The notes under the pieces were generated by a model. The model was not told the origin of the DNA, searched no databases, and saw only the letters and a list, made by a program, of their open reading frames with translations. From positions 1-22,434 of the forward strand of contig CAZQOV010000035.1 of NCBI GenBank assembly GCA_964595055.1: a stretch of 22,434 nucleotides of DNA, read 5' to 3'. A program made the position numbers and the translations under genes. Shown here piece by piece: positions 1 to 7,983 of this stretch (position 1 is the first letter of the stretch; each line of letters begins with the position of its first letter). The DNA is from CAYRTD01 sp964595055. GTDB taxonomy: Bacteria > Bacteroidota > Bacteroidia > Bacteroidales > GCA-2748055.

Positions 1-118
1 AAAAAAATCATAACACAAAGATAGTCAATATTATATAAAAAAATATTTAGTGTTTAAACCCTTTTTTTTTATTTTTTCATCATCCAAAAATAACTACTAA
101 ATCTTTCATCCTTTTTTC

Positions 119-126
119 TATCTTTG
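119..126 (+). promoter_or_regulatory. Candidate Bacteroidota -7 promoter element (TATCTTTG)
   Basis: The octamer fits the Bacteroidota -7 consensus TAnnTTTG and lies just upstream of the HAD gene. No TTTG-type -33 element is seen at the usual distance. Transcription would start around 131-134, so the mRNA would be leaderless or nearly so if translation begins at 135. The match is short and could be chance in this AT-rich DNA. Confidence 0.35.
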
Positions 127-134
127 CTTAAATT

Positions 135-572
135 ATGAAGGGAATGTTGAAAATAGCCGTGGATTTCGACGGTACAATCGTTGAACACAGGTATCCTGAA
201 ATTGGCAGGGAGAAACTTTTTGCTTTTGAAACACTGAAAGCATTGATTAAGGATGGACATCAACTGATTCTCTGGACCATCCGTACAGGAAAGGAACTCG
301 ATGAGGCAGTTGAATATTGCCGGAATAATGGAGTTGAATTTTACGCAATTAATAAAAACTATCCCGAAGAAGACTACGAGGAAGGGGTAAGCAGTAGAAA
401 AGTGCTCGCGGATATATATATTGATGACAGGAATATCGGCGGCTTTCCGGGATGGGGGGAGATCTACCATATGATCAATCCAAATGCCGGACTTACTGCT
501 GAAGATGAAGAGAGAAGACTCAGGGCCTCAAAGAAATCAGGTGGATGGCTACGGAAATTATTCGGACAATGA
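135..572 (+). CDS. BT0820-like HAD superfamily hydrolase
   Basis: A 145-residue cytoplasmic protein with haloacid dehalogenase signatures. Motif I is DFDGT at residues 10-14, giving the nucleophile D10 and acid/base D12. Motif II is the threonine in LWTIRTG (T48). A conserved lysine (K89) sits just before the acidic motif IYIDD (D97, D98). The protein is short and lacks a cap domain, resembling the small Bacteroidota HAD proteins typified by BT0820; a phosphatase role is the family expectation and the substrate is unknown. The C-terminal 25 residues are charged and may be a tail. The start at 135 is used; a second ATG at 144 would remove three residues and still leave the motif intact. The stop overlaps the next gene's start (ATGA), so the two are probably translationally coupled. 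Confidence 0.8.
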   Translation: MKGMLKIAVDFDGTIVEHRYPEIGREKLFAFETLKALIKDGHQLILWTIRTGKELDEAVEYCRNNGVEFYAINKNYPEEDYEEGVSSRKVLADIYIDDRNIGGFPGWGEIYHMINPNAGLTAEDEERRLRASKKSGGWLRKLFGQ

Positions 573-1678
573 AAATTATTTCCAGATATATTTTTTTTAT
601 CCTTTTATCGTATTTCTTGCTCCTGGCTGGCTGTAAATCGGAAAAGAACGAAAAAGCTGCTGATCCTGCTGCCAAGCCGGTCCAGAAACAAGTTTCAGAA
701 AAAAGATTCAGGCTTATCCGACCCCAGCGAAATACACTGATTGCCCCCGGAGAAAAAGTACAGTTAAGACTGGAAACTCTGTCCGAGAATGTATTCCCCG
801 ATTCTGTTCGATTTTTTTTGAAGGGTGATTTGGTTAAAACGACTTCAGGTAATAGTTTAGAATCTGAACTGATGATTCCTGATCTTCCCCCGGGTTCTGC
901 AAACCTTAGGCTGATGGTATATGCCGGTGGTTTAGAGGAAAATTATAGTGTAAACTTAAAAATCACTTCCGGTATTGAGGCAGAAAAATACGGTTATCAA
1001 ATCATAAAATCCTATCCTCATGATAAGGGTGCTTTTACGCAAGGACTCGAATTTTACAAGGGCTTTCTTTATGAAGGAACCGGTAATTACGGAGAATCGT
1101 CTCTGCGTAAAGTAGAGCTGGAAACCGGTGAGGTTTTGAAATATAGAAGTTTGGATTCAGACCTTTTTGGGGAGGGAATTACCATTATTAACAATAAAAT
1201 CTACCAGATCACCTATCGTGAACAGGTGGGTTTTGTTTATGATGAAAAGAGCTTTGAACTGCTGAGAAAAATTTATTATCAGATTAAAGAAGGCTGGGGG
1301 ATGACGAACGATGGTGAACATATACTCATGAGCGATGGAAGCCATTATATATACTTCATGGATACTACCTATTTCAGTGAAGTCAAAAAAATAGAAGTTT
1401 ATGACCATAAAGGAGAAGTGGATCTGCTTAATGAACTTGAACTTATCGATGGGGTTTTGTACGCCAACCGCTATACAACAGAAGAAATCGTTATGATCGA
1501 TCCCGAAACCGGCAGGGTCATTGGGCGAATTGATATGAGTGGAATTCTTGATCCCTCCGACCGACACCCCTCCATCGATTATTTTAACGGGATTGCCTAT
1601 GATAAAGAGAATGATCGTATTTTTGTTACCGGAAAATACTGGCCCAGGGTTTATCAGGTAAAATTTAATAAAAAATAG
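569..1678 (+). CDS. Glutaminyl-peptide cyclotransferase (plant/bacterial type), lipoprotein
   Basis: A 369-residue exported lipoprotein. The N-terminus has a hydrophobic segment ending in the lipobox LAGC, with the lipidated Cys at residue 22. Residues about 45-125 form a beta-rich segment resembling an Ig-like or binding domain. From about residue 130 to the end the sequence matches the glutamine cyclotransferase family (Glu_cyclase_2), with landmarks such as SYPHDKGAFTQGLEF and GEGITI, expected to fold as a beta-propeller. Such enzymes convert N-terminal glutamine to pyroglutamate; here the site would be periplasmic or outer-membrane. The frame is open upstream to 545, but the ATG at 569 is preferred because it begins the signal peptide and forms the ATGA overlap with the HAD gene. 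The extra N-terminal domain is larger than in minimal family members. Confidence 0.85.
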   Translation: MKIISRYIFFILLSYFLLLAGCKSEKNEKAADPAAKPVQKQVSEKRFRLIRPQRNTLIAPGEKVQLRLETLSENVFPDSVRFFLKGDLVKTTSGNSLESELMIPDLPPGSANLRLMVYAGGLEENYSVNLKITSGIEAEKYGYQIIKSYPHDKGAFTQGLEFYKGFLYEGTGNYGESSLRKVELETGEVLKYRSLDSDLFGEGITIINNKIYQITYREQVGFVYDEKSFELLRKIYYQIKEGWGMTNDGEHILMSDGSHYIYFMDTTYFSEVKKIEVYDHKGEVDLLNELELIDGVLYANRYTTEEIVMIDPETGRVIGRIDMSGILDPSDRHPSIDYFNGIAYDKENDRIFVTGKYWPRVYQVKFNKK

Positions 1679-1726
1679 AATCCTCTCTTAACGCCAACCC
1701 CTTTTATTATTATCAGTTGGCTCCTG

Positions 1727-1775
1727 ACTGTAAACTGTTACTTTTTCATACACCTGTTTTTAATTTACAGTTTTT
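1727..1775 (+). terminator. Weak terminator-like inverted repeat
   Basis: ACTGTAAA at 1727-1734 is the exact reverse complement of TTTACAGT at 1764-1771, and the second arm runs into a T tract (1771-1775). The loop is long (29 nt) and the stem is AT-rich, so this is a weak candidate terminator for the cyclotransferase transcript. The rest of the 1679-1902 gap shows no gene. Confidence 0.3.
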
Positions 1776-1902
1776 ATAACCTGAATGAGGACAATTCAGA
1801 GTCAATCCACCTAACCCCCAATCCCAGGTTCTTTCATTTCAGGATCCCATCCTCCGGTTCCATTTTTTTTCCTAACTTAGCTTCAAATCAAAGTCCTGCA
1901 TC

Positions 1903-2697
1903 ATGAAAAAATTCTATGCCGTTGCTAATTTTATAGTTGTAGTGCTAAGCATTGCATGGAATTACCTGGCCAATACCGGATTGATAAATAATAATACGGT
2001 AGGGCAGGTAAGTAACAAATATGATAACCTTCTTACCCCCGCGAGCTATGCGTTTTCCATATGGGGATTGATTTACCTTGGCCTTATCGGATTATCCGTC
2101 TTTCTCATCTACCGGGTTTTCTTTTCCCAAAAAGAGGATAATTTCGTTATGCAGATCGGTCCGTGGCTGATCTTTGCAAATCTCGCTTCCATGGTATGGC
2201 TTATTGCATGGTTGAATGAAAAAATCGGACTTTCGGTATTGCTTATGTTCATCATCCTTATTTCATTGATTTTTATTATTATCAGGACCAATATGGAGCG
2301 CTGGAATGCTCCACTGCCAATAATTGCCTTTATATGGTGGCCCATTGATTTGTATTCCGGATGGATTGCCATCGCCAGCATAACCAATGTGGCCACCTAC
2401 CTTAAGCTATTAGATATCCAGATCTTTCAGAATGAAATACGATGGACTATTATCATGCTTATTGTGGCCACAATTGTTAATTTTTTGATTATCCTATTAA
2501 GAAATATGAGGGAATTCGCTGTTGTGGCAATATGGGCATTCCTTGCCATTGCCGTCAGACACTGGGGTGAAATACCTGAAATCCGGTGGACAGCAATGAT
2601 CTGCGCAGCTATACTGTTTGTTGCAATATCTGTTCATGGATACAGGAACCGGGAAACAAATCCCTTGAATAATCTTTTCAATCCGGGTTCCGGCTAA
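1903..2697 (+). CDS. TspO/MBR-related (tryptophan-rich sensory protein-like) membrane protein
   Basis: A 264-residue integral membrane protein with about eight hydrophobic segments (roughly residues 6-24, 50-73, 85-103, 110-127, 138-160, 180-198, 205-220, 230-246). The segment PASYAFSIWGLIYLGL and the many tryptophans at membrane edges resemble the TspO/MBR-related group. Classical TspO has five helices and about 160 residues, so this belongs to a larger variant. No ligand or transport role can be read from the sequence. It stands alone on the plus strand, 224 bp after the cyclotransferase and convergent with the lipid kinase gene. A near-match to the -7 box (TAACTTAG, 1873-1880) lies 22 bp upstream of the start. 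Confidence 0.6.
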   Translation: MKKFYAVANFIVVVLSIAWNYLANTGLINNNTVGQVSNKYDNLLTPASYAFSIWGLIYLGLIGLSVFLIYRVFFSQKEDNFVMQIGPWLIFANLASMVWLIAWLNEKIGLSVLLMFIILISLIFIIIRTNMERWNAPLPIIAFIWWPIDLYSGWIAIASITNVATYLKLLDIQIFQNEIRWTIIMLIVATIVNFLIILLRNMREFAVVAIWAFLAIAVRHWGEIPEIRWTAMICAAILFVAISVHGYRNRETNPLNNLFNPGSG

Positions 2698-2731
2698 TAA
2701 CAAATCCTGTTTATTGGTTTTGCAGGCTTTC

Positions 2732-3661
2732 TCACCCCGCTCTAACAATCTTTACACTCTGTGGGATGATCTCAAATTCAAAAGGAGTATGTCCGAGACT
2801 TTCTCCATCTGTTTCCAGAAAAATTGTTTTTTGAGAATTAACGTAAATATTCCTTCCATTCAAAGAAATGACTTTGGGATGGTTTTTTATTTTGCCATTA
2901 TAAAGCACACGAAGGCTTTTTAGGATCCCCAGTGCCCCAATTTTCCGTATAATCGTCAGGTCAAAAATGCCATCATCGGGTATGGCATCCGGAAGCTGGA
3001 TCATACCGCCACCATTGTACTGGCAGATGCCTACATTCATGGAAAAAACATCACATTCAAGGATGCTTCCGTCAACTTTTACCTCGGCATGGAAATGTTT
3101 GTAGCCAAAAAGACTGGTGAAAATATTCCAGAAATATAATAGTTTGCCAGATCGTCCTTGCTCTTTTAACTTATTGCTTTTTCGTGTGACTAACGCATCA
3201 AAACCGATCCCCGCAATATTAACAAAATATCTTCTGATCTTTTGATCCTTACGGGTAAAAACCACTCTTCCCGCATCCTGAACAAAGGTTTTTCCCTTGA
3301 TCAACGTTTTAATCGCTTCTTCATAGTTAAACGATATCCCAAACATTCTTGCCCAGTCATTTCCTGTACCCACTGGTATCATTCCCAGGGTAATTTCAGT
3401 AGTAGTGAGTTCTTTTTGAGAAAACAGACCATTGATTACTTCGTTCAACGTTCCGTCACCACCTATTACCATGATCCTTTTGTGTCCTTCCCGGATTTTA
3501 TTCCGGGTTAGGATCATGGCATGATAACGTCTTTCGGTGAAAAAAGGCTCAAAAGAAATTTTGTGTTTGTGAAGTAAATCCCTGATTATCGGCCAGTCTC
3601 GTTTGCCTTTTCCGGTGCCGGCATTCGGATTCACAATGGCTATCCATTTCTGGTCTGACAT
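2732..3661 (-). CDS. Diacylglycerol kinase family lipid kinase (YegS/BmrU-like)
   Basis: A 309-residue soluble protein of the DAGK catalytic family. The N-terminus carries the nucleotide-binding loop NPNAGTGKG (residues 11-19) and the hallmark GGDGTLNEV (67-75), followed by a GTGNDWAR segment typical of the family. The C-terminal half is a beta-sandwich-like region ending in FEFEIIPQSVKIV, as in YegS and BmrU. Members phosphorylate lipid substrates such as diacylglycerol, phosphatidylglycerol or sphingoid bases; the substrate here cannot be assigned. The gene is transcribed divergently from parA across 326 bp and converges on the TspO-like gene with a 34 bp gap. Length and motif order are normal and no damage is seen. 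Confidence 0.88.
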   Translation of the reverse strand: MSDQKWIAIVNPNAGTGKGKRDWPIIRDLLHKHKISFEPFFTERRYHAMILTRNKIREGHKRIMVIGGDGTLNEVINGLFSQKELTTTEITLGMIPVGTGNDWARMFGISFNYEEAIKTLIKGKTFVQDAGRVVFTRKDQKIRRYFVNIAGIGFDALVTRKSNKLKEQGRSGKLLYFWNIFTSLFGYKHFHAEVKVDGSILECDVFSMNVGICQYNGGGMIQLPDAIPDDGIFDLTIIRKIGALGILKSLRVLYNGKIKNHPKVISLNGRNIYVNSQKTIFLETDGESLGHTPFEFEIIPQSVKIVRAG

Positions 3662-3801
3662 TAAGAAAAGATTGGTTTAAAAAATTATTGCCTGCATGCT
3701 TGCTTAATACGGAATGCTAAAATAAACTTTTTACCTCATATTTTTTCAGAATTATTCTATATTTGCTCTCTCTTTTAGCTATGCTTCCGGTAAGATTATG
3801 T

Positions 3802-3946
3802 CCTGTTAATGATTCCACTTTCCTGGTTTTTAATATTTTCACAAAATACAATAAAAAATGTTGAAAACCTGTTAATAACTCCAAAATGAATGTTTACAAT
3901 ATGAAATCATATTGGAAAAGGGATAAATTTTTAAAATAGTAAATTT
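3802..3946. other. DnaA-box-like cluster with direct repeat and AT-rich tract upstream of parA (possible origin or segregation site)
   Basis: The 326-bp gap 3662-3987 has no gene. Within it, TGTTGAAAA (3859-3867) and TGTTAATAA (3870-3878) are spaced 11 bp apart, and the related TGTTTACAA begins at 3891. The first two are reverse complements of TTTTCAACA and TTATTAACA, relaxed forms of the DnaA box TTATCCACA, each with two mismatches. A 16-bp direct repeat (CCTGTTAATNANTCCA, 14 of 16 identical) occurs at 3802-3817 and 3868-3883, 66 bp apart. A very AT-rich stretch (3923-3946) follows. This layout resembles a bacterial origin or a DnaA/ParB regulatory region next to parAB. No palindromic parS was found, and gene orientation does not reverse here, so the call is tentative. 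Confidence 0.3.
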
Positions 3947-3947
3947 G
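3940..3947 (+). promoter_or_regulatory. Candidate -7 promoter element for parA (TAAATTTG)
   Basis: An exact match to TAnnTTTG sits 40 bp before the parA start, predicting a leader of roughly 30-35 nt. The nearest upstream TTG (3912-3914) is about 25 bp away, longer than the usual 19-21 bp, so the -33 element is weak. Another TAnnTTTG match (TATATTTG) occurs at 3758-3765. Confidence 0.45.
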
Positions 3948-3987
3948 AGTCCTTCGAATAAAAACCTAAACACAAAAAAGAAAATAC

Positions 3988-4788
3988 ATGGGTAAAGTAA
4001 TCTCACTGGCAAATCAGAAAGGGGGCGTTGGAAAGACGACAACAGCAATAAATCTGGGAGCCAGTCTGGCAGTACTTGAGAAAAAAACATTGATTATTGA
4101 TGCGGATCCCCAGGCAAATGCTACCTCCGGTACTGGTTTTGACCTGAAAAAGGTTAAGACCAGTATTTATGAATGCCTGATCGATGATGTGGATCCAAAG
4201 CGCATAGTTTTGAATTCAGAAATGGAGAACCTGGATCTTCTTCCCTCCCATATTGATCTCGTCGGGGCAGAAATTGAAATGTTGAACATTCCTGAAAGAG
4301 AGTTTAGATTAAAAAAGGTAGTGGAGCAAATAAAAGAGGATTATGATTATGTACTCATCGATTGCTCTCCTTCGCTGGGTCTTATTACAGTGAATGCACT
4401 TACTGCTTCTGACTCAGTCGTATTGCCTGTTCAATGTGAATATTTTGCCCTCGAAGGTTTAGGTAAACTGCTAAACACCATTAAGATCATTCAAAACAGA
4501 TTGAATCCTGAATTGGAAATCGAAGGCTTTTTGTTGACGATGTACGATGCCAGACTTCGGTTATCAAACCAGGTAGTGGAAGAAGTAAGACGACATTTTC
4601 AGGATATGGTATTTGAAACAATAATTCAGAGAAATATTAAACTCAGTGAAGCCCCAAGCTTTGGGAAGCCTGCTGTGATGTATGATGCTGAATCCAAGGG
4701 TGCAGTTAATTATCTTAATCTTGCCAGGGAATTGCTTCAAAAAAATGATCATACAAAGATAAGTAATGATGAAAAAATAATTGAATAA
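3988..4788 (+). CDS. parA: Chromosome-partitioning ATPase ParA (Soj)
   Basis: A 266-residue ParA/Soj ATPase. The deviant Walker A motif KGGVGKTT is at residues 11-18, with the signature lysine at K11. Walker A-prime DADPQANAT lies at 38-46, and Walker B YVLIDCSPSLGL at 121-132. ParA binds nonspecific DNA as an ATP dimer and, with ParB, moves replication origins or regulates initiation through DnaA. The start follows a short AT-rich leader. It is separated from parB by only 5 bp, forming a standard parAB operon. Length and motifs are canonical for chromosomal Soj rather than plasmid ParA, since there is no N-terminal helix-turn-helix extension. Confidence 0.96.
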   Translation: MGKVISLANQKGGVGKTTTAINLGASLAVLEKKTLIIDADPQANATSGTGFDLKKVKTSIYECLIDDVDPKRIVLNSEMENLDLLPSHIDLVGAEIEMLNIPEREFRLKKVVEQIKEDYDYVLIDCSPSLGLITVNALTASDSVVLPVQCEYFALEGLGKLLNTIKIIQNRLNPELEIEGFLLTMYDARLRLSNQVVEEVRRHFQDMVFETIIQRNIKLSEAPSFGKPAVMYDAESKGAVNYLNLARELLQKNDHTKISNDEKIIE

Positions 4789-4793
4789 ACAAT

Positions 4794-5666
4794 ATGGCTA
4801 AGAAAAATGCATTGGGTAGGGGCCTGGGTGCTCTGATTGAAGAGGAAGAAAAAAATGAGCAGTTGCAGGATCATTCGTCAGTAACTGAAATCCAGGTTAG
4901 AAAAATTGAGGCCAATCCATGGCAGCCTCGGTCAAAATTTGATGAAGAAGCCCTGGAAGAACTTGCCGACTCAATTAAGCAGGTAGGCATTATTCAGCCA
5001 GTAACAGTCAGGTTAGGACAAGATGGAGACTATCAGCTTATTACCGGTGAAAGACGGTTCAGGGCTGCTAAAAAACTGGGATTAAAAACTATACCGGCAT
5101 TTGTCCGCCTTGCTGAAGATACCAATATGCTGGAAATGGCACTTGTGGAAAATATTCAGAGGGAAGATCTGGATGCCATTGAAGTTGCGATTAGCTATGA
5201 ACGTTTAATGAATGAATGTAAGCTTACGCAGGAAGCACTTGCTGACAGAGTGGGAAAAAAGAGATCTACCGTTGCGAATTATCTAAGATTACTTAAACTC
5301 CCGGCAGATATTCAATTGGGCATACGCGAAAAGAAAATCACCATGGGACATGCCAGAGCCATTGTAAATCTCGAAGACCCCACTGTACAACTGAATGTTT
5401 ATCATAAGATTATCACGAATGATTTGTCAGTAAGGAAAGTTGAAGAACTTGTCAAAAATATTCAAGATCCGCCTGAAAGGGAAGTTCCGAAAAAAAATAC
5501 GGACAAAAGGGAATATGAAGATCTCAGAGTTCATCTTTCCAAAAAGTTTGGTGCCGATGTTGATTTTAACAGAAATAATAAAGGAAGGGGAAAGATCGTT
5601 ATTTCATTTAAATCGGATGAAGATCTTGAAAGAATCATCACAATATTTGACAAGCTCAATGCCTGA
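4794..5666 (+). CDS. parB: Chromosome-partitioning protein ParB (Spo0J)
   Basis: A 290-residue ParB. The N-terminal peptide KKNALGRGLGALI is the usual ParA-interacting tail. The CTP-binding/ParB nuclease-fold domain spans about 35-125, with GERRFRA at 85-91 and ENIQRED at 119-125. A helix-turn-helix, including LTQEALADRVGKKRSTVANYLR, lies at about 144-165. A linker of charged residues precedes the C-terminal dimerisation segment ending in KLNA. ParB binds parS sites, loads as a CTP-dependent clamp and stimulates ParA. Its stop lies inside the first codons of the DUF5683 gene (8-bp overlap), suggesting translational coupling. No parS consensus (TGTTTCACGTGAAACA-like) was noticed in this window. 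Confidence 0.95.
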   Translation: MAKKNALGRGLGALIEEEEKNEQLQDHSSVTEIQVRKIEANPWQPRSKFDEEALEELADSIKQVGIIQPVTVRLGQDGDYQLITGERRFRAAKKLGLKTIPAFVRLAEDTNMLEMALVENIQREDLDAIEVAISYERLMNECKLTQEALADRVGKKRSTVANYLRLLKLPADIQLGIREKKITMGHARAIVNLEDPTVQLNVYHKIITNDLSVRKVEELVKNIQDPPEREVPKKNTDKREYEDLRVHLSKKFGADVDFNRNNKGRGKIVISFKSDEDLERIITIFDKLNA

Positions 5667-6264
5667 AAAGTTTGAAAAGCATTCTGTTCAACCCTTTAAT
5701 GCATTTTTTTTACTTATCCTGATTTCTTACCTCAATGTTTTATCAGGCTTCTCCCAGGAACCCGAAGAAGGAGATACACTGGTGTTAAATGCCGAGGAGG
5801 CAATAGTAGTTGAGGACAGCGTTTCCAGAAATCCTCAAAAAGCAGCCTTGTATTCCGCATTACTGCCTGGCTTGGGACAAATATACAATAAAAGATATTG
5901 GAAACTTCCTATAGTTTACGCAGGTTTTGGGACATTCGCCTATTTTATCGATCGTAATTCCCGGTATTACAATGATCTGAAACAAAAGATCATAGATCCG
6001 GATTATGAAATTCAATACTTTCAGGGCAATTATTCCGAAGACCAGCTAACAAGGGGTATGGAACTCTATAAACGATGGCGCGATCTTAGCATTATTGGGA
6101 CGGCTGGATTTTATGTGCTGCAAATCATTGATGCTACGGTTGATGCTTATCTTTTCGACTGGGATGTGGGAGAGGATATTTCTATACGTATTCAGCCTGA
6201 TTCCCCGGCAATCCCCGTTACACCATATCATTCTTTTGGTTTTACGGCTTGTATATCTTTTTAG
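5659..6264 (+). CDS. DUF5683 domain protein, exported or membrane-associated
   Basis: A 201-residue protein that begins with an ATG overlapping the parB stop (ATGCCTGA). The frame is open much further upstream, but that part is an out-of-frame shadow of parB, and 5659 gives a sensible N-terminal signal or anchor (hydrophobic residues 12-29, FNAFFLLILISYLNVLSG). A short acidic stretch follows, then the DUF5683 core: KAALYSALLPGLGQIYNKRYWKLPIVY with a Pro-Gly-Leu-Gly-Gln motif, a second hydrophobic segment (GFGTFAYFIDR), and a C-terminal part with AGFYVLQIIDATVDAYLFDW. The family is common in Bacteroidota and is often found after parAB; its function is unknown. The 25 bp between its stop and mltD support one operon. 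Confidence 0.8.
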   Translation: MPEKFEKHSVQPFNAFFLLILISYLNVLSGFSQEPEEGDTLVLNAEEAIVVEDSVSRNPQKAALYSALLPGLGQIYNKRYWKLPIVYAGFGTFAYFIDRNSRYYNDLKQKIIDPDYEIQYFQGNYSEDQLTRGMELYKRWRDLSIIGTAGFYVLQIIDATVDAYLFDWDVGEDISIRIQPDSPAIPVTPYHSFGFTACISF

Positions 6265-6289
6265 AATTATTTTTATTTGTGGCTATAAA

Positions 6290-7867
6290 ATGATGTATAT
6301 GAAGGGAAAATTCTGGAAAATGGCGATTGCAGGATTATTTTTTGCAGGAACAGCTCTGGCTCAGATTGGTGAAACCAATACACTCATCGACAGGGATACC
6401 GAAATTATTTCCGGTTTTGAAAATAATCTCGATAGTTTATTAAATCTATGGTATGTACAGCAAATTATTAACCCTGACGAACTGGATACCTCCTACATTC
6501 CCGAGGCAGATACCATATGGATTGATTATCCTGATTCTGTCTATATAGCAAGACTTGACAGTCTGCCTTTCGCCATTGACCTTTCCTATAACCGAATCGT
6601 AAAAAATTTTATTGATCTGTATATAAAAAAAAGAAGAGAGAGAGTGAGGGTGATGCTTACGCTTTCCGATTATTATTTTCCTTTATTTGAAGAGATTTTT
6701 GATCGCTATCAGATCCCTCAGGAATTAAAATATATGGCAATAATTGAATCGGCCCTTAACCCACGGGCAGTATCACCCGTCGGTGCCACAGGGATCTGGC
6801 AGTTTATGTATTATACAGGTAAACAATATAATCTAAGCGTGAATTCGCTGATTGATGAAAGGAGGGATCCTTATAAAGCTACGGAGGCCGCTGCCAGATT
6901 TATGAAAGATCTCTATAAAATCTATAAAGACTGGAACCTTGTAATTGCCGCCTATAATTGTGGCCCGGGGAATGTAAATAGAGCCATCCGAAGATCAGGA
7001 GGAAAAAGAAATTACTGGGATATCTATTATTTTCTTCCCAGAGAAACCCGCGGATATGTTCCAGCCTTCGTTGCTGCCGCATATGTGATGAACTATCATG
7101 AAGAACATAACCTGAAACCGATACCCGTCGATTTTACCTTGAATAATGATACCTTGCATATTAAAGAAAAATTGCATCTTAAGCAGGTAGCCGAAGTGTT
7201 GAACTTATCTCTTAAGCATATCAGAGACCTTAACCCTCATTATAAATATGATATGATTCCCGGCGACGGAAAAAATTATATCCTTCGTTTGCCTCAGGAG
7301 GCTACAATGAGATTTATTGAACTGGAGGATTCTATTTTTGCATGGAAAGATTCCATTTATTTCAATAAAGAAAATATGATTGTTAATCCTACAGCAAGAA
7401 ATTACAGCATCCCTGAATTGCCTTCCGATAAGTATACAAAATATGTATATACAGTAAAACCAGGAGATAACCTCGGGTTTATTTCGATGTGGTATGATGT
7501 GCGCATCTCAAATTTGCGTTATTGGAATAATATTCGTTCCAATATGATCAGATCAGGTCAGAAGCTGGTGGTATATGTTCCAAATGGGAAAGCTGATAAA
7601 TACAAGGATATTAATCGTTTGAGCTTTGCCGAAAAACAAAAAATAATTGGCAAAACAGTAGCTTACTCATCGAAACCGGAACTGGTGATAACTTCAGAGG
7701 ATTTGAATAAATACGTCACCTATAAAGTCAGGTCGGGAGATACCCTCTGGGATATAGCAAAACTGTATCCCGGAGTTACGGATTCCGACATTGCTAAATT
7801 GAATAACCTGAATTATGGAGCTAAGATAAAACCCGGACAGGTTTTAAAAATTAAACCCATAATATAG
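6290..7867 (+). CDS. mltD: Membrane-bound lytic murein transglycosylase D with LysM repeats
   Basis: A 525-residue exported enzyme. The signal peptide spans the first 24 residues and ends at ALA before Q; the open frame extends upstream over the DUF5683 gene, but this start cluster (ATGs at 6290, 6293, 6299) is the one that gives a signal peptide. The SLT catalytic domain covers about 110-250, with catalytic Glu in IIESALNP at residue 153, then GATGIWQFM and AYNCGPGNVNRAI. A degenerate LysM-like segment lies at about 290-335. Two clear LysM repeats follow at about 385-430 (YTVKPGDN) and 474-520 (YKVRSGDTLWDI). It cleaves the beta-1,4 linkage of peptidoglycan with formation of anhydromuramic acid, acting in the periplasm. 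Context suggests co-expression with parAB. Confidence 0.92.
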   Translation: MMYMKGKFWKMAIAGLFFAGTALAQIGETNTLIDRDTEIISGFENNLDSLLNLWYVQQIINPDELDTSYIPEADTIWIDYPDSVYIARLDSLPFAIDLSYNRIVKNFIDLYIKKRRERVRVMLTLSDYYFPLFEEIFDRYQIPQELKYMAIIESALNPRAVSPVGATGIWQFMYYTGKQYNLSVNSLIDERRDPYKATEAAARFMKDLYKIYKDWNLVIAAYNCGPGNVNRAIRRSGGKRNYWDIYYFLPRETRGYVPAFVAAAYVMNYHEEHNLKPIPVDFTLNNDTLHIKEKLHLKQVAEVLNLSLKHIRDLNPHYKYDMIPGDGKNYILRLPQEATMRFIELEDSIFAWKDSIYFNKENMIVNPTARNYSIPELPSDKYTKYVYTVKPGDNLGFISMWYDVRISNLRYWNNIRSNMIRSGQKLVVYVPNGKADKYKDINRLSFAEKQKIIGKTVAYSSKPELVITSEDLNKYVTYKVRSGDTLWDIAKLYPGVTDSDIAKLNNLNYGAKIKPGQVLKIKPII

Positions 7868-7983
7868 CCCTGTAGCATAAAAGATATAGGTCACTCACTC
7901 ATCATTTATTCAACCCCGCATGTTCTTTTTTTCATGTTAAGCGCAATTTCATTACTTTAGACTTTGAAATTCATGATATAATT

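Noticed and set aside
69..470. 133-codon minus-strand frame opposite the HAD gene
   Set aside because: Antisense to a gene with clear HAD motifs; its translation shows no domain and the strong plus-strand frame explains the openness.
3662..3987. parS palindrome near parAB
   Set aside because: No copy of the TGTTTCACGTGAAACA-like site was found in this gap or noticed elsewhere in the window.
5440..5658. Longer N-terminus for the DUF5683 gene starting inside parB
   Set aside because: This part lies in another frame of parB and has no signal; the ATG at 5659 gives a signal peptide and a normal overlap.
6095..6289. Longer N-terminus for mltD over the DUF5683 gene
   Set aside because: It is a shadow of DUF5683; the ATGs at 6290-6301 begin a proper signal peptide.
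7647..7662. GG-N10-GC pattern resembling a -24/-12 promoter
   Set aside because: It lies inside the mltD coding region, on the plus strand, with no gene start close by and a poor -12 element.
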